Source: Streptomyces sp. NBC_01288
GTDB lineage: Bacteria; Actinomycetota; Actinomycetes; Streptomycetales; Streptomycetaceae
Direction of reading: 5' to 3'
DNA: 64,000 nt
NCBI RefSeq assembly: GCF_035982055.1
Contig: NZ_CP108427.1
Span: 10,415,001 to 10,479,000 of the forward strand
The notes beneath the pieces were generated by a model. That model did no database searches, was not told the origin of the DNA, and worked only from the letters and a program-made list of their open reading frames with translations. Below, one piece after another: positions 25,218 through 33,981 of this stretch. The translations under genes were made by a program, and so were the position numbers. The number at the start of each line of letters is the position of its first letter. Position 1 is the first letter of the stretch.

Positions 25218-25528
25218 GGGCAGCTCCGTCCTGGAGTGGGGCCACGTGGGCCCGTGGTGGAGGTGTGCCGTTTCCCGTTTGCGCCTGGTGGAATCTGCTC
25301 CTGGCCGACATCGTTGTCAACCCTCGCGGCTGAGGGTTCCTGTGCGTATCGGTTCACCGGGGCGGGTTCCTGGGCGGGAAGGAAACGGCGTGGACTTCCC
25401 TGGCGCCGAACTCCGCGCTGCGGTAGGCGCGTTGGTGTTCGGCACCTTGCTGTGGCCGGCGTGGCCAGGAGCCAGGAGCCAGGAGCCAGGGGCCGCCCTG
25501 GACGCCGTAGCGCAGCACTGATGTTGTG
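25218..25528. other. Intergenic region: GH31 promoter, small hairpin and 7-bp tandem repeat
   Basis: About 311 bp between two minus-strand genes. It holds a short hairpin AACCCTC-GCGGCT-GAGGGTT (25319-25338) and, at 25464-25491, four tandem copies of GCCAGGA (the last reads GCCAGGG). No supported ORF. The GH31 promoter must lie here. Confidence 0.6.
25464..25491. repeat. Four-copy tandem repeat of GCCAGGA
   Basis: Three exact copies and one with a single change, just beyond the end of the MFS gene. Probably a slippage-prone microsatellite. No function is evident. Confidence 0.7.
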
Positions 25529-27019
25529 TCAGGTCTGGGCGCTGCCGTGTACGGCGGGCACGGCACTCACGGCTGTGACGGTCGTCTCGGCCGGAAAGCG
25601 TGCGGCGACCCGGCCTGCGGTGGCGGTGGCGCGGGCTGTGGTGGTCGCTATGCCGATCGCCGTGATGACGAGTCCGCCGGTGGCGAGGATCCACCACCCC
25701 GGGTGGCTGGCGGTGGCGAGGCCGGGTCCGCCAGGGGCGCGGGTGCGGGCGGTGACGATCGAGCCGAGGACCGCGACGCCGAGGTTGTTGCCGATCTGGC
25801 GGCCGGTGGTGGTGATCGCGGCGGAGACCCCGGCCTGGGCGCGCGGCATACCGGCCACGGCGGTGCTGGTGATCGGGGCGTTGACCAGGCCGAATCCGAT
25901 GCCGAGGAGGACGTAGGCGGCGAGCAGGGTCGCCCACGGCGTGGTCGGGGTGAGCGTGGTCAGCGTCAGTGCGGCGACGGCGATCAGCAGGCCCGCGGCG
26001 ACCAGCGGAGGGCGTGGGCCGTGCGTGGCGGTGAGGCGTCCGGACAGCGGCGAGGCGAGCGCGGTGCCGGCGGCCATCGGCACGGTCAGCAGACCGGCTT
26101 GCAGCGCGCTGCAACCGCGTACGTCTTGCAGGTAGAGGGTGTTGAGGAACAGGAACCCGGACAGCACGACGAACGCCGTGACAGCGGCGACGAAGGAGCC
26201 GGTGAACGGGATCGAGCGGAAGAACACCGGGTCCACCAGCGGCTGTTGGCGACGCCGCTCGTAGACGGGCAGCGCTACGGCAGCTGCGGCGGCCAGGGTG
26301 AACAGGGCGATGATGAGGGTGCTGCCGTAACCCTGATGGGAGCCCTCGATGATCGCGAAGATCAGGGAGGTCAGCATCGTGACGACGAGGATCTGGCCGA
26401 CCGGGTCCGGGCGTCGGGGCGCGGTGGCTCTGGATTCGGGGACGAACAACGCGGCGAGCACCAGGGCGGCCATCCCGATCGGGATGTTGATCCAGAAGAT
26501 CGAGCGCCAGCCGGCCGAGGCGACGAGTAGGCCGCCCACCACCGGGCCGGCGGCGAGGGACAGGCCGACCGTGGTGCCCCACAGGCCGATCGCGCGGGCG
26601 CGCTCGCGAGGGTCGGGGAAGGCGTGCGTGATGATCGACAGGGCGACCGGGTTGAGCATGCTGGCGCCCAGGCCCTGGGCGACCCGGAAGGCGATCAACC
26701 AGCCGAGGCTCGGAGCGAGGGAGCAGGCAAGCGAGCCGACGGTGAAGAGGGCCAGTCCGGCCTGGAACACCCGGCGCCGTCCGATCCGGTCGGCGGTGGA
26801 TCCGGCGAGCATCATGAACGCGGCGACGGCGAGGGTGTAGCCGTCGACGGTCCACTGCAGTCCGCTCACCGGGGCGTGCAGTTCGTGGCCTACTGCGGGG
26901 AGGGCCACGTTCACGGCGGTGGTGTCCAGGGCGGTGATCAGCAGACTCAGACAGCACACCGCGAGGACGAGCCCTGCCCGCCGACGGGTGTCGTCGGGGA
27001 GGGGTGTGTGCGTCGGCAT
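25529..27019 (-). CDS. MFS transporter, DHA2 family (drug/metabolite efflux)
   Basis: A 496-residue, 14-helix exporter. Motif D1-like LDTTAVNVALPAVGHEL in helix 1, motif A GSTADRIGRRRVFQAG between helices 2 and 3, and antiporter motif C GLSLAAGPVVGG in helix 5 are all visible. ATG 27019 is preceded by a ribosome-site-like GAGGAGAACG. It has no adjacent regulator on either side, unusual for this class. It may form a transcription unit with the upstream MBL-hydrolase operon (300-bp gap) or stand alone. Confidence 0.9.
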   Translation of the reverse strand: MPTHTPLPDDTRRRAGLVLAVCCLSLLITALDTTAVNVALPAVGHELHAPVSGLQWTVDGYTLAVAAFMMLAGSTADRIGRRRVFQAGLALFTVGSLACSLAPSLGWLIAFRVAQGLGASMLNPVALSIITHAFPDPRERARAIGLWGTTVGLSLAAGPVVGGLLVASAGWRSIFWINIPIGMAALVLAALFVPESRATAPRRPDPVGQILVVTMLTSLIFAIIEGSHQGYGSTLIIALFTLAAAAAVALPVYERRRQQPLVDPVFFRSIPFTGSFVAAVTAFVVLSGFLFLNTLYLQDVRGCSALQAGLLTVPMAAGTALASPLSGRLTATHGPRPPLVAAGLLIAVAALTLTTLTPTTPWATLLAAYVLLGIGFGLVNAPITSTAVAGMPRAQAGVSAAITTTGRQIGNNLGVAVLGSIVTARTRAPGGPGLATASHPGWWILATGGLVITAIGIATTTARATATAGRVAARFPAETTVTAVSAVPAVHGSAQT

Positions 27020-27323
27020 GTTCGTTCTCCTCGGTCAGGGGTGGTGCGTTCCGCGTTGCTGGCGTACGGCGTGTCCGGCGGTCCGGGTCGTCAACGGCGC
27101 GGTGTGGCGTGGGAGTCGGTGCTTCGTGGCGGTCACCGGGTTGCGGAATGGGCCGGAAGGCGGCGCGGGGAGGCGGGCCGGCCGACGCTCGCTCGTACTT
27201 CGGCGGGGTGACGCTGTGGCGGTGGCGGGTTGCCTGAGCCGGATCAAGCGGTGGACGTGCTCGGTGCGGAAGACGTCCTCATGGCCGGGCCTGGCGTCCA
27301 GGACGGCGATCATGGGGCACGCG
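27020..27323. other. Intergenic region between the MBL hydrolase and MFS genes
   Basis: About 304 bp. A 92-codon minus-strand frame (27035-27313) begins right behind the MBL gene, but its product is basic, low-complexity and Pro/Arg/Thr-rich after the first 25 residues, so it is not called. No clear terminator or palindrome seen. Confidence 0.5.
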
Positions 27324-28070
27324 TCAGAGCTCGATCCTGATGCCGGGTTCGACGATGCGGACGCTGGTCTCCGGAGCCAGGTCGCGGGAGGCGTCCCGGT
27401 AGTGCAGCGGGTTTTTGTCGCTGTGGGTGATGAGCCGGTCGCCCAGGAAGCCCTTGGTGAAGGCGTAGTGGTGCGGGACGGCCAGTTCGGGCTTGAGGAG
27501 GGCGGTCAGTTCTGCGGCCTCGTCGGCGTTCATGACGACCTGCTTGTTGCCGGCCGGTCGGATGTGCAGGCCGTTGGTGGGGAGCAGGGCGAGTGAGATG
27601 TGCCCCAACCGCTTGGGAATGTCGGCGAGTTCGGGGATGAGCATGGTGTCCCCGGCGAAGTACACCGCGTCGGTGCCGGCGCGCAGGACGAAGGTGACCT
27701 CGTAGACGCCGTGCTTGGCGGGCGTGGCGGTGATGGTGACGCCGCAGACCTCGGCCTCCTGCCATGGCGCGAGGGCCGTGACGTTCGTGAAGCCGTGCTT
27801 GCGTGCCGCTTCGACGACGGTCTCGGCGACGAACAGCGGGACGTCGCGGTCGCGGTAGGCGGCGAAGGCCTCCAAGTCGCAGTGGTCGTAGTGCTCGTGG
27901 CTGATCAGTACGCCGTCGAGCCGTGGCAGGTCGGGGATGCCGACGGCGATCGGCTCGCCCTGGTAGTACCCGGGGCGGGTGCTGAACCAGGGGTCGGTCA
28001 GGAAGGTGCGGCCGCCGATTTCTATGAGGTGGCAGCTGTGGGTGATGCGGGTGACCGCGGTCTTGGGCAT
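27324..28070 (-). CDS. Metallo-beta-lactamase-fold hydrolase (UlaG-like)
   Basis: A 248-residue MBL-fold protein. The zinc motif HxHxDH is HEHYDH at 58-63, followed by a His in TPAKHGVYEV, an Asp in VYFAGDTM and a late His in VPHHYAFTKGF. Length and layout resemble the UlaG/YcbL-like MBL group, which hydrolyse lactones, phosphodiesters or thioesters. It is the last gene of a minus-strand set behind an alpha/beta hydrolase and a cupin. The substrate is unknown; the lactone-opening guess comes only from its partners. Confidence 0.85.
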   Translation of the reverse strand: MPKTAVTRITHSCHLIEIGGRTFLTDPWFSTRPGYYQGEPIAVGIPDLPRLDGVLISHEHYDHCDLEAFAAYRDRDVPLFVAETVVEAARKHGFTNVTALAPWQEAEVCGVTITATPAKHGVYEVTFVLRAGTDAVYFAGDTMLIPELADIPKRLGHISLALLPTNGLHIRPAGNKQVVMNADEAAELTALLKPELAVPHHYAFTKGFLGDRLITHSDKNPLHYRDASRDLAPETSVRIVEPGIRIEL

Positions 28071-28117
28071 GGTCGGGGCTCCGTGGATGGCGAGGGGCAG
28101 TGAGAGGTGGTCGAGGC

Positions 28118-28924
28118 TCAGCGGGCGAAGGCGGTGAAGTCCGTGTCGGCGCTGTCCCAGATCGCGTGGATGACCTGGTCGGGGGTCTCCAGTTGGGGGG
28201 AGTGGCCGGTCTCGGGGAGCAGTTGGAACTGGGCCAGGGGGATCGCGGCGGCGTAGGCGCGTCCGTAGTCGACGTCGACGATCCCGTCGCTCTCGCCCCA
28301 GAGCACGAGGGTGGGGATCTCCAGGGACCCGAGACGCCCGACGAGGGTGGGGTCGGCCATGGCGGAGCCCGCGTAGACGGCGATCGCGGCCCGGTTGCCC
28401 GCGGCGATCGCCTGGGCCGCCGGGGGCAGGGTCGTGGGGTCGACGCGGAACGGCTCCGGGTTGTGGAAGGTGAGCCCGAAGACCTGATCCATGGTCAGGG
28501 AGAAGAAGTCGGCCACCGGATGGCCGGGCACCTCGATCCCGACCGCGTCGATCAGGACGATGCCGCTGACGCGCGGCGACTTCAGCAGCGCGATCTCGGC
28601 GGTGATCCAGCCGCCGATCGAGTTGCCGACGACGGTGACGTCGGTCAGCGCCAACTGGTCCAGGAGCGCGCCGTAGAGCATGGCCAGGCCGGACACGGTG
28701 GTCAGTGCCTCGGGGCGCTCGGTGCCGCCGAAGCCGGGGTGGGTCGGGACCAGTACGCGCACGCCGTGAGCGGCGGCGAACTTCTCGGCGAACCCCGTCA
28801 CCGACTGCGGGCCGGCTCCGCCGTGCAGCAGCAGGAACGGCTGTCCGTCACCGAATCCGGCCACGGACACCTCGACCGGGTCGACTCCGTCGAGGCTGAC
28901 GGTGTGGTGAGTGGTGGTTGTCAT
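28118..28924 (-). CDS. Alpha/beta hydrolase
   Basis: A 268-residue alpha/beta hydrolase with oxyanion loop LLHGGAGP, nucleophile elbow GNSIGG (Ser102), Asp in LWGESDGIVD and His in ETGHSPQLETP. No signal peptide, so cytoplasmic. It lies between the cupin and the MBL hydrolase genes with gaps of 67 and 47 bp, so probably one operon. The DGIVDVDYG acid region and GHSPQ are common to esterases and C-C hydrolases alike, so no specific reaction is claimed. Confidence 0.85.
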   Translation of the reverse strand: MTTTTHHTVSLDGVDPVEVSVAGFGDGQPFLLLHGGAGPQSVTGFAEKFAAAHGVRVLVPTHPGFGGTERPEALTTVSGLAMLYGALLDQLALTDVTVVGNSIGGWITAEIALLKSPRVSGIVLIDAVGIEVPGHPVADFFSLTMDQVFGLTFHNPEPFRVDPTTLPPAAQAIAAGNRAAIAVYAGSAMADPTLVGRLGSLEIPTLVLWGESDGIVDVDYGRAYAAAIPLAQFQLLPETGHSPQLETPDQVIHAIWDSADTDFTAFAR

Positions 28925-28991
28925 GGGCTTCTCCTTGATGGGGGCGGATGTTGGGTGGGCTGACGGACCGACGGGTTTTGGGCGCGGGTGT

Positions 28992-29450
28992 TCAGGCGAA
29001 GTCGGTGGACGGCTCGGTGGCGTACCGGCTCATGGCCTCGATCGTCGCCTCGGGTGTCAGGGGGCGGCCGGCGGCGATCATGTCGCGCAGGTCCCGGAAG
29101 TAGTCGACGTACAGGTCCGGGGTGAACGTGTTGAGCAGGACTGTTGTGCCGTCGGTCGGGTTGGCGAAGGTGTGCGGGGCGCCGGGCGGGATCATGACCA
29201 GCGTTCCGGCGGGCGCGTCGTGCACGGTCTCGCCGACGGTGAACCGGGCCGCGCCGGACACGACGTAGAAGCCCTCGTCGTGCCGGGCGTGCCGGTGCTG
29301 CGGCGGACCGTCGGTGTGTGGGGCGAGCGTGATCTCCCCGATGCCGAGGCGGTGATCGGTTGTGGTGCCGTCCTCCAGGATCCGCATCCGGGTGGGGCCG
29401 AGCTGGATCGACTCACCGGCGTCCGGACCGACGACCGAGACGTCTGTCAT
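28992..29450 (-). CDS. Cupin-domain protein
   Basis: A 152-residue cupin. Motif 1 PPQHRHARHDEGFYVVSGAARF and motif 2 PAGTLVMIPPGAPHTFANP contain the expected metal ligands. ATG 29450 is chosen because GGAGG lies 6 nt upstream. The upstream ATG 29543 would run through a promoter region full of repeated operator-like sequence. It is the first gene of the cupin/hydrolase/MBL operon. Confidence 0.84.
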   Translation of the reverse strand: MTDVSVVGPDAGESIQLGPTRMRILEDGTTTDHRLGIGEITLAPHTDGPPQHRHARHDEGFYVVSGAARFTVGETVHDAPAGTLVMIPPGAPHTFANPTDGTTVLLNTFTPDLYVDYFRDLRDMIAAGRPLTPEATIEAMSRYATEPSTDFA

Positions 29451-29489
29451 CTGAGCCTCCGTTTGAGAGAGCGAGCTGTGTTCGTTGGG

Positions 29490-29553
29490 GTTGACTCTCA
29501 TGAATGTAGGTGAGTCGACCTCTTTATGCAAGTTAACTCTCATGATGAGAGTT
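29490..29553. promoter_or_regulatory. Double operator upstream of the cupin operon
   Basis: GTTRACTCTCATGA occurs at 29490-29503 and 29532-29545, 42 bp apart (four helical turns). The second copy lies in a perfect 19-bp palindrome AACTCTCAT-G-ATGAGAGTT (29535-29553). The first is followed by a GACTC/GAGTC partial palindrome. The layout suggests cooperative binding by a dimeric repressor. Which regulator binds is unknown. Confidence 0.6.
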
Positions 29554-29576
29554 GCCGTTCGGGTGGTTGGGTGGTG

Positions 29577-30353
29577 TCAGGCGATGTGGGGATTGCCGTT
29601 CGACGCGCCGAGGCCTCCGTCGACGCGGATATGGGCCCCGTTCACGTAACTCGCCGCCGGACCGGCCAGAAACGCGATGACGGAGGCCGCCTCGGCGGGC
29701 TCGCCGAAGCGTCGCATCGGTACGCGGTTGAGTGCGGCGGCGGCGATCTCCTCGCTCTGCAGGAATCCCGCGGTCATGTCGGTGGTGATCATGCTGGGGT
29801 GGACGGCGTTGACCCGCACGCCTTCCGCGCCGTGGTCGAGCGCCATCGCGTTGGTCAGGTTGGTCACCGCGCCCTTGGCGGCGTCGTAGGCGGCCAGGCC
29901 CCAGTCACCGCCGAGCCCGGACGCCGAACCGACGTTGACGATGCTGCCGCCCACCGCGCGCAGGTGGGGGAGTGCGGCCCTGGAGGCGTAGAAGACTCCG
30001 TCGAGGTCGGTGGACATGACGCGTCGCCAGCCCGCCGCGTCGATGTCGGACACGGTGCCCAACGGCTCGACGGTCGCGGCATTGTTGACCAGCGTGTCCA
30101 GTCTGCCGTGGTCGTGGGCGACGGCGTTCACCAGCCTGGTGATGTTCTCCTCGTCGGAGACGTCGCCGACCCGGGCGATCAGTGTCGAGCCGGTCGGCGC
30201 CTCGGACACCACCTTGTCCAGCGTGGCCTGCGTACGGCCGATGATCACCACCGTGGCGCCCTCGGCGGCGAACCGGTGAGCGGTGGCCGCGCCGATGCCC
30301 GATCCGCCGCCGGTGACGATGACGACCTTGCCGGTGAATGTGTTCTCAGCCAT
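29577..30353 (-). CDS. SDR-family oxidoreductase
   Basis: A classical short-chain dehydrogenase of 258 residues: cofactor motif TGGGSGIG at 14-21, LVNNAA, catalytic Ser in VNVGSASG, YDAAK active-site motif, and C-terminal VNGAHIRVDGG. Probably an NAD(P)-dependent alcohol or ketone oxidoreductase. It is separated from the cupin operon by the double operator and is divergent from an AraC-type regulator, which may control it. Confidence 0.9.
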   Translation of the reverse strand: MAENTFTGKVVIVTGGGSGIGAATAHRFAAEGATVVIIGRTQATLDKVVSEAPTGSTLIARVGDVSDEENITRLVNAVAHDHGRLDTLVNNAATVEPLGTVSDIDAAGWRRVMSTDLDGVFYASRAALPHLRAVGGSIVNVGSASGLGGDWGLAAYDAAKGAVTNLTNAMALDHGAEGVRVNAVHPSMITTDMTAGFLQSEEIAAAALNRVPMRRFGEPAEAASVIAFLAGPAASYVNGAHIRVDGGLGASNGNPHIA

Positions 30354-30623
30354 CGGGGAACTTCAACTCCTCATGTATTGAGATGCATTGAATGGATGTG
30401 TACGGACGGAGGCAGTGCGAGGGTCCGTGAACAACCCCTGAACCAGGCGGTGTTACGGGAGGGGGCAGCTCCTCCTACGCAACTGCCGGGCCCGATCCGG
30501 GGGTTGTCTCTGTCGAGGAAGCCTAGGAAGATCGCCGCAGCACAGGCTTGAACCAGAGCGCCATCCCGGCAGAACATCCGCGCCAGATGGCGCCGGAGCG
30601 ACGAAGGCTGGGGACGACCGCAG
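30354..30623. promoter_or_regulatory. Divergent promoter region, SDR and AraC genes
   Basis: A 270-bp gap with no supported ORF. It holds an ATTGA-N5-ATTGA direct repeat near 30379-30394 inside TATTGAGATGCATTGAATG, a possible activator or repressor site for the SDR gene. Function is inferred. Confidence 0.35.
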
Positions 30624-31613
30624 ATGGACCGCACTGGAGTGGAAGTCGACGGTTTGGTCCCGGTGCCCTCCACGGACCCCGGCTCTTCGGATGCCGGGCC
30701 GGGAGCGTTCGACGCCTTCCGCGACGGCTGGGAGACGGAGATCGGCGACGGTTTCCCGTTGCCGACGTTCAGTCCGGCCACGATGCGTGATTTCCGGGTC
30801 AGGAGCCGCGCCACCAAAGTGGGCGACGTGGCTGTCACCGACCTCCACGGTGCGTCGGCCATCCGGACCGAGGGCCCCCTCGACGGGGTCGAGGACCAGG
30901 TGCGGATGTACGTCGTACGGAGTGGCTCCTGGTCCCTCGGCGCCCCGCTCGCCCGCGACGAACAGACCGTGCCGGCAGGGCAGTTCCTCATCCGTCACAT
31001 CGGCCGGCCCCTGCACTTCGAGACGGTGCCCGACACGAGGGCGAAGGTCCTCGTCCTGCCCGCCGCCACGCTCATACCACTGCTCGGCGAGCGGCAGAGC
31101 GTCAGCGGACCGGCGGACTCCGCCGAGGTGCGCCTCCTGGTGGCCCACTCCAACATGATCTACGAAACGGCCGCAGACCTCGGCCCGGCCGGAGTACAGG
31201 CCGCGCACAGCGCGCTGATCGAGCTGGCGAAGGCGGTGGCGAGACGCCGCGTCGACGACGCGGAACCCCAACTGGCCCTGGCGCTGGCCCAGGCCGCGAA
31301 GGACCTCGCGGACAACCACCTGACCGACCCCGAACTCTCCGGCACGATGCTGGCCCGCGAACTCAATGTCTCCGTGCGCAGCCTGCAACGGGCGTTCGCC
31401 GCTGCGGGAGAGTCGGTCACCGCCTACATCCGCCAACGGCGCCTGGAAGAAGCCCAACTCGCCCTCACGGCACCCTCCGGCCGACTGAGCGTCTCGGAAC
31501 TCGCCGCCCACTGGCAGTTCGCGGACAGCAGCCACTTCATCCGGGCCTTCAAGAAGCGCTACGGCCGGACGCCGACCGACTACGCCCGCTCGACCACTGC
31601 GGCGCGGAACTGA
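30624..31613 (+). CDS. AraC-family transcriptional regulator
   Basis: A 329-residue regulator. The N-terminal half is an AraC-binding cupin-like sensor (about 40-190). The C-terminal double HTH is at about 225-325, with LARELNVSVRSLQRAFAAAG and the signature SVSELAAHWQFADSSHFIRAFKKRYGRTPTDY. It is divergent from the SDR gene. The fragment at 41750-42135 is a decayed relative of this same subfamily. Confidence 0.92.
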   Translation: MDRTGVEVDGLVPVPSTDPGSSDAGPGAFDAFRDGWETEIGDGFPLPTFSPATMRDFRVRSRATKVGDVAVTDLHGASAIRTEGPLDGVEDQVRMYVVRSGSWSLGAPLARDEQTVPAGQFLIRHIGRPLHFETVPDTRAKVLVLPAATLIPLLGERQSVSGPADSAEVRLLVAHSNMIYETAADLGPAGVQAAHSALIELAKAVARRRVDDAEPQLALALAQAAKDLADNHLTDPELSGTMLARELNVSVRSLQRAFAAAGESVTAYIRQRRLEEAQLALTAPSGRLSVSELAAHWQFADSSHFIRAFKKRYGRTPTDYARSTTAARN

Positions 31614-31673
31614 CCAACACAGCGCGCCTGCCGTCAGCGCTTCTCCGCCACCTCCCGCCCGAGGGCTACGAGG

Positions 31674-33281
31674 TCATCCGCTTCTGGGATGCGGCGGTCC
31701 GGCCAGCAGCACGGGTTCGACCGCCTCGTAGCGGTGGCGTTCGCGTGCGGTGGCCTTTCGGCCCGACAGGACAGTGCCGAGGATCCCGAAGAGGAAGCCG
31801 GCCGGGACCGAGACCAGGGCGGTGGTCGTGAAGGGGAACCAGTTGAAGTCGGCGTCGGGGAAGGCGGATTGGGGGGAGCCGGAGACGAGGTTGGTGCCGG
31901 TCATCAGGACGAGGACGCTGAGGCTGCCGCCGATGAGCGTGCACAGCAGACCGGCACGGGTGTAGCGCCGCCAGAAGAGGCCGAGGACGAGCGCGGGGGC
32001 GATGGCCGAGGCACCCAGACAGAAGGAGACGATGGCCAGCGGTTGGAGACTGCGGTGCTGGGCGAGTACGGCCAGTGCGATCACCGGTACTCCCACGGCC
32101 AGCGCGGCCAGGCGGGCCAGCGCCATCTCGCGCAGGGGCGGTGTGTTCGAGCGGGCGAGGACGTCGTGGGCCAGGGAGTTGGCGCAGGCCAGCGTCATGC
32201 TGGCGACCGATGCCAGCAGGGTCAGGAAGATGGCGGTGGTGACGGTGGTGAACAGCAGGCTCTCCGGGCGGGAGAGGTTCGGTCCGAACGCGGCGCGCGC
32301 CCCGAGCAGATACGCGGTGCTGCCGTGCGGGTCCGCGGCGGCGATCGTCTTGCCGCCGATGAGGGCGGTGGCGCCGACGGCGACGACGGTGATGACCGCG
32401 ATGAACAGGGCGACCGCCGAGACCGCCCAGGACATCGCGCGGCGCACCTGACGGGTGCTGCCTGCGGTGTACATGCGCATGGTGACGTGCGGCAGGCAGG
32501 CGCCGCCCAGCACGATCGCGCACTGGGTGCTCACCATGTCCAGGGCGGGGTGCTGTCCGCCCGCGAACTGCAGGCCGTAGCGCAGGTAGTTCGGACCTGC
32601 CCCGCTGTTCTGTGCGGCGGACTGGAACAGGGTCTGCGGGCTCCAGCCGAAGGTGTGCAGGATGATCGCGGCCACGACGAGCCCGGAGCCGAGGAGGATG
32701 ACCGTCTTGAGGATCTGGATCAGGGCGGTGCCGCGCATACCCCCGATGGCCGCGTACGTGATCATCAGCCCTCCGGCCCCGACGACGCAGCCGGTGCGCA
32801 TCGTGCTGTCGGAGAAGCCGAGGACGAACGCCAACAGCTGTCCCACACCGGCGAGTTGTACGACCATCATGGGCACCAGCGCCGCGAGGGTGACCGCGCA
32901 CGCGGTGATCCGCACCGCACGGCCGGGCATACGGCGGGCCAGCACGTCGCCCATCGTGAACCGGCCGGTGTGATGCAGGGGTTCCGCCAGCACGAACATC
33001 AGGAGCAGCAGCGAGAGCAGGGTGCTCAGGGCCAGCACGACACCGTCGTAGCCGCATAACGCGATGATGCCACCGACCGTGAGGACGGTGGCCGCGGAGA
33101 TGTAGTCGCCGGCGATGGCCAGGCCGTTGCGCAGGGGCGACAGCAACCGGTAGCCGGTGTAGAACTCGTCGAGGTCGTCACGGTCGGGGCCGGTGACCAC
33201 GCACAGCAGCAGCGTGAGGGTCACGACACTGAAGAACGCCACGAGCGACCAGGACTGCGCGGCGCCCTTGAAGTCCGTCAC
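31674..33281 (-). CDS. Sodium:solute symporter (SSS family, ActP-like)
   Basis: A 535-residue, 13-helix-type symporter. Recognisable segments are GLAIAGDYISAATVLTVGG (typical of acetate/monocarboxylate SSS members), LLLLMFVLAEPLHHTGRFT, GGACLPHVTMRMYT and LASVASMTLACANSLAHDVL. GTG 33281 with GGGGAGG 6 nt upstream is chosen. The frame is open much further upstream but that part is the antisense of the DUF485 gene. Paired with a DUF485 protein, as in acetate permease operons of the ActP/YjcH type. A short monocarboxylate is the best-guess substrate. Confidence 0.88.
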   Translation of the reverse strand: MTDFKGAAQSWSLVAFFSVVTLTLLLCVVTGPDRDDLDEFYTGYRLLSPLRNGLAIAGDYISAATVLTVGGIIALCGYDGVVLALSTLLSLLLLMFVLAEPLHHTGRFTMGDVLARRMPGRAVRITACAVTLAALVPMMVVQLAGVGQLLAFVLGFSDSTMRTGCVVGAGGLMITYAAIGGMRGTALIQILKTVILLGSGLVVAAIILHTFGWSPQTLFQSAAQNSGAGPNYLRYGLQFAGGQHPALDMVSTQCAIVLGGACLPHVTMRMYTAGSTRQVRRAMSWAVSAVALFIAVITVVAVGATALIGGKTIAAADPHGSTAYLLGARAAFGPNLSRPESLLFTTVTTAIFLTLLASVASMTLACANSLAHDVLARSNTPPLREMALARLAALAVGVPVIALAVLAQHRSLQPLAIVSFCLGASAIAPALVLGLFWRRYTRAGLLCTLIGGSLSVLVLMTGTNLVSGSPQSAFPDADFNWFPFTTTALVSVPAGFLFGILGTVLSGRKATARERHRYEAVEPVLLAGPPHPRSG

Positions 33282-33709
33282 GGCCGCACCTCCCCGTCGC
33301 GGGCGTGATGGGCCCGACGCACCCTGCGGGCGAGGGGGTCGACGTACCGACGCGCGATTCCCTCGTAGAAGAGCACGGCCAGCCAGGTGACGGGGAGTTG
33401 CACCAGGGCCAGGAACAGTCCGGTGGGCAGGCCGCCCGGGGCGGGGCGGGCCATCACCGAGGGGAATTCGACGGTGAGAGTGAGGAAGGCGGCGAAGTAG
33501 CCGAGCGCCGCGAACGCGGCGACGCGCCGCTGCCAGCGGCAGGCCCGGCGCAGGAGACGCAGATCGCGGTGCGGTCCGGTCGCCGAACGGGGCAGGGCCG
33601 CCGGTCGGCGGCCGTCCTGCGGGGCCGAGGCCCACGTGGGCGTGGTGGTGGAGGCATGCCGTCCGGGCCGGTACTGGAGCGGCTGTAACTCGGAGCTGTC
33701 GGAAGACAT
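33278..33709 (-). CDS. DUF485 small membrane protein (YjcH-like)
   Basis: A 143-residue protein with a cytoplasmic N-terminal half and two predicted helices (AAFAALGYFAAFLTLTVEF; FLALVQLPVTWLAVLFYEGI) ending in a basic tail, the DUF485 layout. Its stop overlaps the SSS start by 4 bp, and AGGAGAT precedes its ATG. DUF485 proteins accompany SSS carboxylate symporters. The long N-terminal extension (about 55 residues) is Pro/Arg-rich and probably disordered. Confidence 0.85.
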   Translation of the reverse strand: MSSDSSELQPLQYRPGRHASTTTPTWASAPQDGRRPAALPRSATGPHRDLRLLRRACRWQRRVAAFAALGYFAAFLTLTVEFPSVMARPAPGGLPTGLFLALVQLPVTWLAVLFYEGIARRYVDPLARRVRRAHHARDGEVRP

Positions 33710-33981
33710 TCCAAGATCTCCTAGTGGGTCGTGGGCCCCAAGAGGTGCGGACCGCGAGAAGGCGGGGAATGGTCCGGGTCATCGCACGCTATGCGGGTGG
33801 CGGACCGCGCGCAGGACTTCCGGTGAACTCCCTGGTGAAGAGCACTGCAACGCTCTGACCTCGGATGTTGTGAGTGTGAAGCGTGTGACGGAGTATCACG
33901 GGAGTGCCTTGTGGGCCCTGGACGCGTCGAATCGGCCGGGCGGGCGCGTGGTGGTGACGGTTGCCTTGCGGTGACGTGTGG
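33710..33981. other. Intergenic region, no gene recognised
   Basis: About 272 bp containing the DUF485/SSS promoter and the 3' end region of the Gfo/Idh operon. No clear hairpin, operator or ORF found. Confidence 0.5.

Noticed and set aside
27035-27313. 92-codon minus-strand frame behind the MBL hydrolase
   Set aside because: Product is low-complexity and basic, without homology I can recognise or a ribosome site. Reported only as part of the intergenic note.
31674-33782. 702-residue version of the SSS symporter
   Set aside because: The added N-terminus is the shadow of the DUF485 gene. GTG 33281 with a strong ribosome site is the real start.
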